From positions 86,397 to 150,396 of the forward strand of contig LYSV01000025.1 of the NCBI GenBank assembly GCA_001657315.1: a stretch of 64,000 bases of DNA, written 5' to 3'. This document shows positions 26,912-35,171 of the stretch, piece after piece; the first letter of the stretch is position 1; every line of letters starts with the position of its first letter. Made by a program: the position numbers and the translations under genes. Under the pieces are notes generated by a model, which worked only from the letters and a program-made list of their open reading frames with translations, ran no database searches and was not told the origin of the DNA. Source of the DNA: Flammeovirgaceae bacterium BBD 1991-12 (GTDB lineage: Bacteria > Bacteroidota > Bacteroidia > Cytophagales > Cyclobacteriaceae).

Positions 26912-27979
26912 ATGGCAAAAGCATTTGTGATATGTTTGGCGGGTTTTTTATGGCTAATACCATGGGCATGCACCAATGATGCTGTGCAAACCGGGGGCCT
27001 GCCGGATCTGCCACAGGAAGAGGCAGACTCTCTTTTCCTCAACCCTGTCCTGAGCCGTGGACCCGATCCCTGGGTATTTCAGACCGGGGATCACTATTAT
27101 CTTACGTTTACTACAGGGATCAACATAATGCTTTACCGGACATCGCACATGTCCGATCTGACTGGCGCCATTAAGCGGGTGATCTGGACACCCCCCTTAA
27201 CCGGGCCCAATTCCCGGAATATCTGGGCTCCGGAGATCCATCGTGTTCATGGCAAATGGTACGTGTACTATGCTGCTGACGATGGTAATAATGATAACCA
27301 CCGGATGTTTGTGCTGGAGAATAGTCATGAAGATCCTGCCATGGGACAATGGATTGACCGGGGTGAACTTAAGCTGCCAGATGACCGATGGGCGATCGAT
27401 GGTACCATTTTCGAACATAAGGACCAGCTTTATTATCTCTGGTCCGGTTGGGAGGGTATCGCTAACATCAGGCAAGACATATATATCTGTAAAATGAGCG
27501 ATCCTGTCACCCCCGTTGGAGAGCGGATCCTGCTTACCAGCCCTATCCTACCCTGGGAAACCAATGGAGTAAACCCAACGGTAACGGAAGGACCACAGGT
27601 GTTGAAGAAAGGCGATAAGCTGTTCATTGTGTACTCTGCGGGTGGTTGCTGGACAGACGGCTATGCACTGGGCATGCTGTCGGCCCGGCAGGATGCAGAT
27701 CTCCTTGACCCGGCCTCCTGGGAGAAAAGCCAGCAGCCGGTCTTCGCCCAGAATCCGGAAGGAAATGCCTTTGGACCGGGCCATAACGGCTTTTTCAGAT
27801 CATTGGATGACAGCGAAGACTGGCTCATTTATCATGCCAACGCTTCCGCCGGGCAGGGCTGTGGAAATGACCGTTCCATTCGCATACAACCCTTCTTTTG
27901 GAAAGAAGACGGCACACCCGATTTTGGACAGCCGCATCCTTTGGATCAAAAGTTAACCAAACCCTCAGGCGAGTATTGA
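26912..27979 (+). CDS. Glycoside hydrolase family 43 lipoprotein
   Basis: 355 residues, a single-domain five-bladed propeller of GH43 size. The signal ends at IPWAC (Cys20), so it is a lipoprotein. The three GH43 acids are visible: Asp in SRGPDPWVF (base), Asp in WAIDGTIFEHKD (pKa modulator) and Glu in VTEGPQVLKKGDKLFIVYS (acid). IWAPEIHRVHGKWYVYYAADDG is the family blade motif. GH43 enzymes release arabinose or xylose; with the neighbours, alpha-L-arabinofuranosidase activity is the best guess. It may act at the surface or in the periplasm. Confidence 0.92.
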   Translation: MAKAFVICLAGFLWLIPWACTNDAVQTGGLPDLPQEEADSLFLNPVLSRGPDPWVFQTGDHYYLTFTTGINIMLYRTSHMSDLTGAIKRVIWTPPLTGPNSRNIWAPEIHRVHGKWYVYYAADDGNNDNHRMFVLENSHEDPAMGQWIDRGELKLPDDRWAIDGTIFEHKDQLYYLWSGWEGIANIRQDIYICKMSDPVTPVGERILLTSPILPWETNGVNPTVTEGPQVLKKGDKLFIVYSAGGCWTDGYALGMLSARQDADLLDPASWEKSQQPVFAQNPEGNAFGPGHNGFFRSLDDSEDWLIYHANASAGQGCGNDRSIRIQPFFWKEDGTPDFGQPHPLDQKLTKPSGEY

Positions 27980-28010
27980 CACGACCTGACCAATAAACCA
28001 GGAAATCATA

Positions 28011-30014
28011 ATGAAAAACTACATATCAATTTGTATTGGCATTTTAACCAGTTTCTCTTTATCTGCACAGGACTATCCGATAAGCTATGTACTGTCGGTT
28101 AAAACACCGGGTAATCCGGCAAGTCAGCATACACTCACAACCAGGGAAGGTAAAATGGTAACCGATCCGGCTATACCCGTGCAAATCAGTCAGGAGCTTT
28201 CTATCGATGATAACGACCAGGTACTACGTATCACTATAGAAGCCAGAGAAGACACCTACATCAATTTGAGCGGAGCGCTATCGCTTGATCAGCAGGAGTA
28301 CAGGTCGACCCAGTTTTATCTCCCGGGTTTCTGGTACCGGAAAAACATGCGGTCGCCGGATAAAGCACCCAATGCCAGGGTAAGTAAAAGCTGGATAGTA
28401 CGTGAGGACCGTCTCAGCACTCCTATGGCCGGGGCTTATGATGAAGCCACTGGAAAAGGCATAAACCTGATACGGCTGGACAATGTGGATCAGGTGGCGC
28501 TGGCCCCACTCAATCAGGGAGAGGTGATCCTGAGTGGTCCAACCAACCTGGGTGCGGTGGGCTTTGGTGAGCAAAATGGCAAAGCTTTCCTGTCGTTTGC
28601 CATTCCCTACAAAGAAGCACCTCATAGCTATTATCGAAAACTCACCCTGGGCGAGCCCGTCACTTCATTCGTCCTGATCCGGTCGGGAGAGCGTTTGACT
28701 GTGGAATATCTCATCCGGTCTTTCGAAGCAAGCGACTACTCCGACTTTGTGGCCCGGTCATGGACCACATCCTATGACACCAAAAAGCCTGAACCGGTAA
28801 GGTCAGATAAGTTTACCGATCAGGAGATCAAAAGTGTATTGGCCAGGTTCTGGAAGCAATCCTTCACCTCTACCCGGGATCTCAAGGGGTATTCCGGCGT
28901 ACATCTGCAGACGGCGGACTGCGAAGTGATACCACTGCTGGAAGTGGGGTTTGTAGGTCGTGTGCTGCTCAATGCATTTAACTCCCTTGAGTTTGGCCAT
29001 GAGCAAAACGACCAGGAATTGATCCGCATGTCTCATCAAATATGGGACAGCTACCTGGCCAATGGTTTTACCAAAGGTGGGCTTTTTCGTGAGGTAGTGG
29101 ACGAGCATCATGGCCGGGAGGCGCATATTTTTTCCATACGCAGACAATCCGAGGGTCTCTATGCTACGCTTTTCTACCTGGCGTACGAAAAGGCCGCCGG
29201 ACGTCTTCATCCGGAATGGGAAGCACGAGTAAAAGTGATGCTGTCACTGTTTTCCAAACTACAAAAGGAAGACGGTTCTTTTCCCAGAAAGTTTGACGAC
29301 AATCAAAATGTGAAAGACGCAAGCGGGGGAAGTTCTTCCTGCGCGGTGCCTCCGCTGGTAATGGCTTACCGGTACTTTGGAGATAAAAGCTATCTTGAAA
29401 TGGCCCGTAAAGTCGCTGCCTATCAGGAGGCAGAATTGATCTCCAAAGCAGACTATTTTTCTTCCACCCTGGATGCCAATTGTGAAGACAAGGAAGCCTC
29501 TCTTTATGTGGCCACCTCTCTGTACTACCTGGCCCAGGTTAGCAAGGGGAAAGAAAGAGCGCATTACATTCAGCAGGCTAAAAAAGCATCTTATTTTGCC
29601 CTGAGTTGGTACTATACCTGGGATGTCCCCTTTGCTCCGGGGCAGATGCTTGGGGACCTGGGCATGAAATCGAGGGGCTGGGGCAATGTATCTGTAGAAA
29701 ACAACCACATCGATGTCTACATATTCGAGTTTGATGAGATCCTGGATTGGCTCGCTTCAGAGACCAGTGAGCCTCGTTTTAAAGACTTTGCCCACGTGAT
29801 CCGCTCCTCCATGCGCTCGCAACTCCTGCCCTACGAAGGGCATATGGTGGGTATCGGTAAGGTAGGCTATTACCCGGAAGTGGTACAGCATACGCAGTGG
29901 GATTATGGAAAATTTGGTAAGGGTTTTTACAACGACCTGTTCGCTCCGGGATGGACGGTAGCCTCCCTTTGGGAGCTGTTAACAATAGGGCGTACAGAAG
30001 CCTATTTTAAATGA
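28011..30014 (+). CDS. Secreted protein, probable (alpha/alpha)-toroid glycoside hydrolase of unassigned family
   Basis: 667 residues with a signal peptide (MKNYISICIGILTSFSLSAQ). I do not recognise a named family. Residues ~20-260 are beta-rich. Residues ~265-660 are helical with repeated aromatic and acidic hairpins (EVGFVGRVLLNAFNSLEFG, GLYATLFYLAYEKAAGR, SSCAVPPLVMAYRYFGDKSY, EASLYVATSLYYLAQVSKG), the look of a six-hairpin (alpha/alpha)6 enzyme, as in many GH families acting on uronic acid or arabinose-bearing glycans. Candidate acids include the GLFREVVDEHHGRE region and NNHIDVYIFEFDEILDW. It ends within the ATGA that starts the next gene, so it is translationally coupled within the locus. 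Confidence 0.7.
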   Translation: MKNYISICIGILTSFSLSAQDYPISYVLSVKTPGNPASQHTLTTREGKMVTDPAIPVQISQELSIDDNDQVLRITIEAREDTYINLSGALSLDQQEYRSTQFYLPGFWYRKNMRSPDKAPNARVSKSWIVREDRLSTPMAGAYDEATGKGINLIRLDNVDQVALAPLNQGEVILSGPTNLGAVGFGEQNGKAFLSFAIPYKEAPHSYYRKLTLGEPVTSFVLIRSGERLTVEYLIRSFEASDYSDFVARSWTTSYDTKKPEPVRSDKFTDQEIKSVLARFWKQSFTSTRDLKGYSGVHLQTADCEVIPLLEVGFVGRVLLNAFNSLEFGHEQNDQELIRMSHQIWDSYLANGFTKGGLFREVVDEHHGREAHIFSIRRQSEGLYATLFYLAYEKAAGRLHPEWEARVKVMLSLFSKLQKEDGSFPRKFDDNQNVKDASGGSSSCAVPPLVMAYRYFGDKSYLEMARKVAAYQEAELISKADYFSSTLDANCEDKEASLYVATSLYYLAQVSKGKERAHYIQQAKKASYFALSWYYTWDVPFAPGQMLGDLGMKSRGWGNVSVENNHIDVYIFEFDEILDWLASETSEPRFKDFAHVIRSSMRSQLLPYEGHMVGIGKVGYYPEVVQHTQWDYGKFGKGFYNDLFAPGWTVASLWELLTIGRTEAYFK

Positions 30015-31228
30015 TCGGATCAGTGAAAATGATGAAAAGCAGAATTAAATACCTGTTGTTGTTGGTTGGAATTTGGGCCTGCAATTCAGATGATGAGGCA
30101 GCCACACCGGAGCCAGATGAGGAGCCCGATGAGGACACTACCCAATGGGTGATCAAAAAAATTATACCAGGCAAACCGATCAGTCACATCGAATGGGGAC
30201 TGCCACGAAAGGTGTCCCACGAAGTGTACAGTGCAGACTATCCACGGATGCTAAGCCTGGGAGGAGATACATTATTTCTGGCTTACCACGGTGGCCCGTT
30301 GAATAACGAATGGGATAATCTCTATCTCAGGAAAAGCTTCGATAATGGCCAGACCTGGACGGATACAGAGGTGCTGATGGCTGATGAAGACCCGGACTAC
30401 TTTGGCTTTGCCAATCCCGAATTTCTGGCGTTGCGAAATGGCAGAATACTGCTGGCCTTTACGGGACGCGGCAATCCTGACGACAACCAGCACAACAATA
30501 TCCAGGTAATGCACAGTGATGATCGTGGAGAGACCTGGTCGGCCCCGCGCGTAGTAGCCTTCGGGCGTTCATGGGAGCCGGCCATGACAGAACATCCGGG
30601 AGGAGATATCCTGATGTTCTATTCCAGTGAGGCCCGTTGGTGGCAGGTAGCAGATCAGATAGAACAGGAGATCCATATGGTGCAGTCCAAAAATGCCGGG
30701 ATATCCTGGAGCACACCGCGATCCGTGGCGTATACGTCAGGCAAACGTGATGGCATGCCCGTACCTTTGGTATTGCGGGAAGGCAAAGGCATTGTGTTTG
30801 CCATCGAATCTGTGGGTAACCGTGACTCCCCCTGGATACTTCACTCCAGCCTGAAAAACCGGTTTGAAAAACCTTCGGAGGTCTCACGGTACCTCGCGGC
30901 GCCAAAATCCCTGGTGAATTTCGGAGGAGGGCCCTACATTATCCAACTCCCTACAGGTGAAACCGTCCTTTCCTGCCACGATACAGGCGGCAGATCCATT
31001 GGGGCCGACTGGAAGAAAAATACCATGTACGTACTCATCGGCGACAGTGATGCCAGAAACTTTTCAAATGTAAGCTATCCTTTCCCCGGTTTACCGCACG
31101 ACGAAGGTGCTTTCTTCAACGCGGTGCATGCACTGGACGCCAATACCTTAGTGGCCCTGGGTAGTCGGCATTTTGCCGACGGGCATGCAGAGGTACATTG
31201 GGTGACCGGTACCATTGTAAGAAGGTGA
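30011..31228 (+). CDS. Sialidase-fold (BNR/Asp-box) lipoprotein, candidate GH93-type exo-arabinanase
   Basis: 405 residues from the ATG overlapping the upstream stop; a Met at 30032 gives a shorter, more typical lipoprotein signal (lipobox GIWAC). Three Asp-box motifs are seen: SFDNGQTWTD, SDDRGETWSAP and SKNAGISWSTP, marking a six-bladed sialidase-superfamily propeller. The start of the domain reads SADYPRMLSLGGDTLFLAYHGG, and there is no FRIP arginine motif of true GH33 sialidases. GH93 exo-1,5-alpha-L-arabinanases share this fold. In a locus with two GH43 enzymes, that is the favoured reading, but it is inference. A sialate- or other glycan-binding function is the alternative. Confidence 0.75.
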   Translation: MIGSVKMMKSRIKYLLLLVGIWACNSDDEAATPEPDEEPDEDTTQWVIKKIIPGKPISHIEWGLPRKVSHEVYSADYPRMLSLGGDTLFLAYHGGPLNNEWDNLYLRKSFDNGQTWTDTEVLMADEDPDYFGFANPEFLALRNGRILLAFTGRGNPDDNQHNNIQVMHSDDRGETWSAPRVVAFGRSWEPAMTEHPGGDILMFYSSEARWWQVADQIEQEIHMVQSKNAGISWSTPRSVAYTSGKRDGMPVPLVLREGKGIVFAIESVGNRDSPWILHSSLKNRFEKPSEVSRYLAAPKSLVNFGGGPYIIQLPTGETVLSCHDTGGRSIGADWKKNTMYVLIGDSDARNFSNVSYPFPGLPHDEGAFFNAVHALDANTLVALGSRHFADGHAEVHWVTGTIVRR

Positions 31229-31231
31229 AAA

Positions 31232-31262
31232 GGGGTCAGACGGTTTGGAACTGTCTGACCCC
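31232..31262. terminator. 14-bp palindrome inside the polysaccharide locus
   Basis: Arms at 31232-31245 and 31249-31262 pair with one G-U wobble around a TGG loop, right after the sialidase-fold gene. The core GACGGTTTGGAACTGTC matches the palindrome at 5094-5134. In this position it would act as a partial terminator or mRNA stabiliser between operon genes. Confidence 0.6.
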
Positions 31263-31297
31263 CGTGGAAGGAATCTAAAATAAAATGACTAACAAAG

Positions 31298-33505
31298 ATG
31301 AAACATATTTATAGCATATATCTGGTCTGCGTATTGGCAGGCAGTCTGGCCGTCTTTCAGGCAGAAGCACAAAGTTTTGTGAATCCCATCAGCGATCTGG
31401 CCGATCCGTTCATAACCTATCATAATGGTTACTATTATTACACCGGTACAACCGGTGGAAATATAAGCATGCGCCGGGCCACCACATTGGAGGGCCTGAA
31501 GGCAGCACCCTTACAGGTGGTCTTCACACCGGGTGGAGGGCAACCCACTCATTTCTACTGGGCGCCCGAAATGTTCCGTATCAACAACAAGTGGTACATC
31601 TACTTTAGTGCATCGCTGACCACCTCCACCAATGATATGCGCACCTGGGTTCTGGAAAACACTTCTTCTGATCCCATGTCCGGCACCTGGGTGTTTAAAG
31701 AACGTATTTATGATCCGTGGAATGATCTCTGGGCCATTGATGGTACAGTACTTGATCTGTCCGGGACTAATTATTTCATCTGGTCAGGGGTAGATTACAA
31801 TGCCAACATTGACAAACCGCAACGCATATATATATCCTCTATGAGCAATCCGTGGACATTGGACCCGGGACGGACGTTGCTTTCCAGTCCCACACTTTCA
31901 TGGGAAAACAACGGGAATGTAAATGAAGGTCCGGAAGTCATCAGAAAAAATGGAAAAGTGTTTTTGGTGTATTCGGCCAATGGCTGCTGGACGCCGGATT
32001 ACAGGCTTGGCATGCTCTCGATGAATGATAATCTGAACCCAATGAATGCAGGGAACTGGTACAAGCATCCCAACCCTGTTTTTCAATCCAATGCTTCCGT
32101 GGCGGCCTATGGCCCAGGACATCATTTTTTCTTCACCTCACCCGACGGGTCTCAGGATTGGTTTGCCTATCATGCCACCACTAATTCATCTGGCGCCTGT
32201 GATGCCAGCCGTACCACCAGGGCTCAGCGCATTGTCTGGAACAGCGACGGTACGCCAAACTTTGGCATTCCCGTAGAAACCGGAACGAAGCAACAGGCAC
32301 CTGCAGGAGAAGCGGGGCTGCCGGCTGGTTCACCTGTAGCCAATGGTATCTACAAGATCGTGGTGCAAAGCAGTAATAAACCACTGGATGTCGCCGGATG
32401 CTCCGTCGAAAAAGGAGCCAATGTGCATCAGTGGGATGACGGTAATGTGGACTGCCAGAAGTGGCACATCCAGGCTACAAGTGATGGGTACTATACCATT
32501 ACCTCTCTTCAGGGAGGGCTGGTACTTGAGGTGGTCAACTGCTCCAATGCCAATGCTGCCAATGTACAAATGTGGGCACCCAATGGAGCCGATTGTCAAA
32601 AATGGTCCTTTGTACCTGTCGGAGGAGGTTATTACCGCATTATGTCGAAACAAAGCGGAAAAGCGCTGGACATTCAGTTTGGAGGTAACAATAACGGCGC
32701 TAACCTGCAGCAATATGACTACCTGAGTAACACCCAGCAACACTTTCGCCTTGAATGGCTGGGTACGGATGAACCGATGACCTCCGGAGTGTACCGGATC
32801 ATTTCCAGGCAGAGTGACCTGGCCATGGACCTTGCCGGATGCAATACCAACAATGGCGCAAATATCGCTCAGTGGACATGGCTCAACAACAACTGTCAAC
32901 GCTGGAGTGTGGAAGACACAGGAGATGGTTACTTCATGATCCGGTCTTTGCACAGCGGACGCGTGCTGGATGTACCCGCTTGTTCGGATCAGCCGGGAGC
33001 CAATATTCAGCAGTGGGATGCCTACGGCAATGATTGCCAGAAGTTCAGCATTCAACCGGCAGGTAGTGGATTTTACAGCATCATCAACAAATCCAGTGGT
33101 CTTGCTGTGGATGTTACCGGTTGTTCTACTTCACCGGGGGCCAATATTCAGCAATGGACATATTGGGGTGGTGATTGTCAACTATGGAAATTTGAAAAGG
33201 TGAGCACTTCATCGGCGCGGATCGCCAACCGTAAAATGAACAAGGAGACGGTAACCAAAGAAAATGCCTCATCACTGAAGGTTTATCCAAATCCTGCACA
33301 TGATTACCTGGAAATCTCGGGGAGTTTAGGAAAGCAGGAAGTGAATGCTGTACTGTATGACGCCTTGTACCGCGAAGTGGCACGATGGAATACCACTGCA
33401 GACACGCAAATTACATTGGATGTCAAGGGAGTTTACCCGGGGATCTATGTACTCCGGATCAAAAATGATGAGACCATTGCAAGTTATCGGGTAGTGATAA
33501 GGTAG
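31298..33505 (+). CDS. Extracellular GH43 enzyme with two ricin-type trefoils and T9SS sorting domain
   Basis: 735 residues. The signal peptide ends at AEA|QS. Residues ~27-330 are a GH43 propeller with catalytic Asp in LADPFITYHNGYYYY, Asp in WAIDGTVLDLSG and Glu in NEGPEVIRKNGKVF. Residues ~345-635 hold two ricin-like beta-trefoils, six repeats with signature DVAGC...GANVHQW...DCQKW and related QxW motifs, which bind carbohydrate. The last ~75 residues start LKVYPNPAHDYLEIS and end YRVVIR, a type A T9SS sorting domain. It is the clearest extracellular depolymerase of the locus, probably cutting arabinan or an arabinose-decorated polymer at the cell surface. Confidence 0.93.
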   Translation: MKHIYSIYLVCVLAGSLAVFQAEAQSFVNPISDLADPFITYHNGYYYYTGTTGGNISMRRATTLEGLKAAPLQVVFTPGGGQPTHFYWAPEMFRINNKWYIYFSASLTTSTNDMRTWVLENTSSDPMSGTWVFKERIYDPWNDLWAIDGTVLDLSGTNYFIWSGVDYNANIDKPQRIYISSMSNPWTLDPGRTLLSSPTLSWENNGNVNEGPEVIRKNGKVFLVYSANGCWTPDYRLGMLSMNDNLNPMNAGNWYKHPNPVFQSNASVAAYGPGHHFFFTSPDGSQDWFAYHATTNSSGACDASRTTRAQRIVWNSDGTPNFGIPVETGTKQQAPAGEAGLPAGSPVANGIYKIVVQSSNKPLDVAGCSVEKGANVHQWDDGNVDCQKWHIQATSDGYYTITSLQGGLVLEVVNCSNANAANVQMWAPNGADCQKWSFVPVGGGYYRIMSKQSGKALDIQFGGNNNGANLQQYDYLSNTQQHFRLEWLGTDEPMTSGVYRIISRQSDLAMDLAGCNTNNGANIAQWTWLNNNCQRWSVEDTGDGYFMIRSLHSGRVLDVPACSDQPGANIQQWDAYGNDCQKFSIQPAGSGFYSIINKSSGLAVDVTGCSTSPGANIQQWTYWGGDCQLWKFEKVSTSSARIANRKMNKETVTKENASSLKVYPNPAHDYLEISGSLGKQEVNAVLYDALYREVARWNTTADTQITLDVKGVYPGIYVLRIKNDETIASYRVVIR

Positions 33506-33613
33506 ATACTAAGTAAGTTTGAGTTATGATGAGAACCAAGGCCAATAGTATGGATAATATTCAAGGCACTCATTAACTTTAAGCAACTTACAATCAAATC
33601 TTATTTAATACCC

Positions 33614-34828
33614 ATGATTTCTTTTCAAAATAAAAACCTGATTATGATGACCAGCAGTATGATCTCCACTTTTGACAATAGATTTATCACTTACTTTTTC
33701 ATACCTCTTCTAATCATATTGATCCCTGCCTGCAAAAAAAAGGCTGATGACCAAAACTGGAATTATCAAAAGGTGAGAACAGCCTTCCAACAACAACTAA
33801 ATGGGAAGGATGTAGACCTGTACCTGTTGGAAAACAGCAATGGAGTACAGGTAACCATCACGAATTACGGGGGCAGGATTGTGCACCTGATCGTACCGGA
33901 TAAGGATAGCCAACCTACTGATATCGTTTTGGGGTACAACAGCCTGGACGGATATCTCAACTCCGGTGAGCTCTATTTCGGAGCCCTGATCGGAAGGTAC
34001 GGCAATCGTATTGCACATGGGCAATTTACATTGGATGGGACAACCTACCAGCTTGCGGCAAACAATGGAGACCACAGCCTTCATGGCGGCCCCGGAGGAT
34101 ACCACAATGTAGTATGGGAAGTAAACAACACAAGTGAAAATGCTATTACCCTTAGCTATTTTTCACCCGATGGAGAAGAAGGATTTCCCGGTAATCTCCG
34201 GATCGAAATGACTTACACGCTCACAGATCAGAATGAGCTGGTGATGGAATACAAAGCGACTACTGATAAGGCTACCCCTGTAAACCTCACCAACCACGCC
34301 TTTTTTAATTTGAACGGAGATGGCTCCGGCAGCATTAATGGGCATATTTTACAGGTAAATGCAACTCAATATACCCCCGTGGATGAAACCCTTATACCTT
34401 TGGGAGAGGTAGCTTCAGTATCGGGTACGCCTTTTGATTTTACTTCTCCTACTGATATTGGAGCCCGTATCGAAGATACTCACGAACAATTGAAGTTTGG
34501 CAAAGGGTATGATCACAACTTTGTGCTGGACAAGGGTATGACTGTAACTCCAGAACTTGCAGCATCCGTCAGATCACCGGTATCCGGCATTGAGCTGCGG
34601 GTCTTAACCACTGAACCCGGGCTTCAGTTTTATGGAGGAAATTTTCTGAGTGGAACAGATACAGGTAAAAACGGCTCTTATGAGTTTCGTGGGGCATTTT
34701 GTCTGGAAACCCAACACTTTCCCGACTCACCCAATCAACCCGGCTTTCCCTCTGTCATTCTCAGGCCTGGCGAAACATACAGCTCTCAATCCGTCTATGA
34801 ATTCATCCTGCCGGTGTCAGGAGAGTAG
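33614..34828 (+). CDS. galM: Aldose 1-epimerase (mutarotase), lipoprotein form
   Basis: 404 residues from the first ATG. A later Met (33659) gives a more normal n-region before the lipobox IPAC. The GalM fold is shown by TNYGGRIVHLIVPD, GALIGRYGNRIAHGQF (Arg), HSLHGGPGGYHNVVWEV (His), NLTNHAFFNLNGDG (catalytic His) and AFCLETQHFPDSPNQP (catalytic Glu). It interconverts alpha and beta anomers of released sugars such as arabinose or galactose; the lipid anchor places it in the periplasm rather than the cytoplasm. It closes the polysaccharide locus. Confidence 0.93.
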   Translation: MISFQNKNLIMMTSSMISTFDNRFITYFFIPLLIILIPACKKKADDQNWNYQKVRTAFQQQLNGKDVDLYLLENSNGVQVTITNYGGRIVHLIVPDKDSQPTDIVLGYNSLDGYLNSGELYFGALIGRYGNRIAHGQFTLDGTTYQLAANNGDHSLHGGPGGYHNVVWEVNNTSENAITLSYFSPDGEEGFPGNLRIEMTYTLTDQNELVMEYKATTDKATPVNLTNHAFFNLNGDGSGSINGHILQVNATQYTPVDETLIPLGEVASVSGTPFDFTSPTDIGARIEDTHEQLKFGKGYDHNFVLDKGMTVTPELAASVRSPVSGIELRVLTTEPGLQFYGGNFLSGTDTGKNGSYEFRGAFCLETQHFPDSPNQPGFPSVILRPGETYSSQSVYEFILPVSGE

Positions 34829-35171
34829 GCTCAAGCGAGAGCTACCCGCCTTCCTGTAACTTGTGTTCCATGCAGGCATGTCATTCGGGCCTGTTTAAAC
34901 CCTTACGCGGAAGGCGGATTCACCTTCACAATAGTCCTTCACTACTGCTTGCAGGATTTTTTCCCTTCGGGAACTTTTCAGCCATTGTATTATTTCGGCC
35001 GGAGAGTACGTCCGGCATTTAGCTAATCACAGAAATATAGTACAGGTAACCATCTCATCTCCCCTGCCTGTTCTACTCGCTTGTTCCCCAATAATGCCGT
35101 TGGTGTAAATCAAAAGAAAATTTTTCACGAGCTTTGGATAGCTTTGATAATCCTTAAAAAATCCTGATAAA
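34829..35171. other. Intergenic region with small inverted repeats
   Basis: About 340 bases with no gene. CCGCCTTCC (~34849-34857) is repeated inverted as GGAAGGCGG (~34910-34918), and GCCGGA/TCCGGC (34998-35003, 35011-35016) forms a small hairpin. They may end the polysaccharide-locus transcript or form a small RNA; nothing firmer can be said. Confidence 0.4.

Noticed and set aside
30011..31228. True GH33 sialidase
   Set aside because: Asp boxes are present, but the N-terminal FRIP/YRIP arginine motif is absent and the locus has GH43 neighbours but no sialate lyase, epimerase or transporter genes.
32330..33055. 241-codon minus-strand frame within the GH43-ricin gene
   Set aside because: Shadow of the repetitive trefoil-coding sequence; the sense frame has clear GH43, ricin and T9SS domains.
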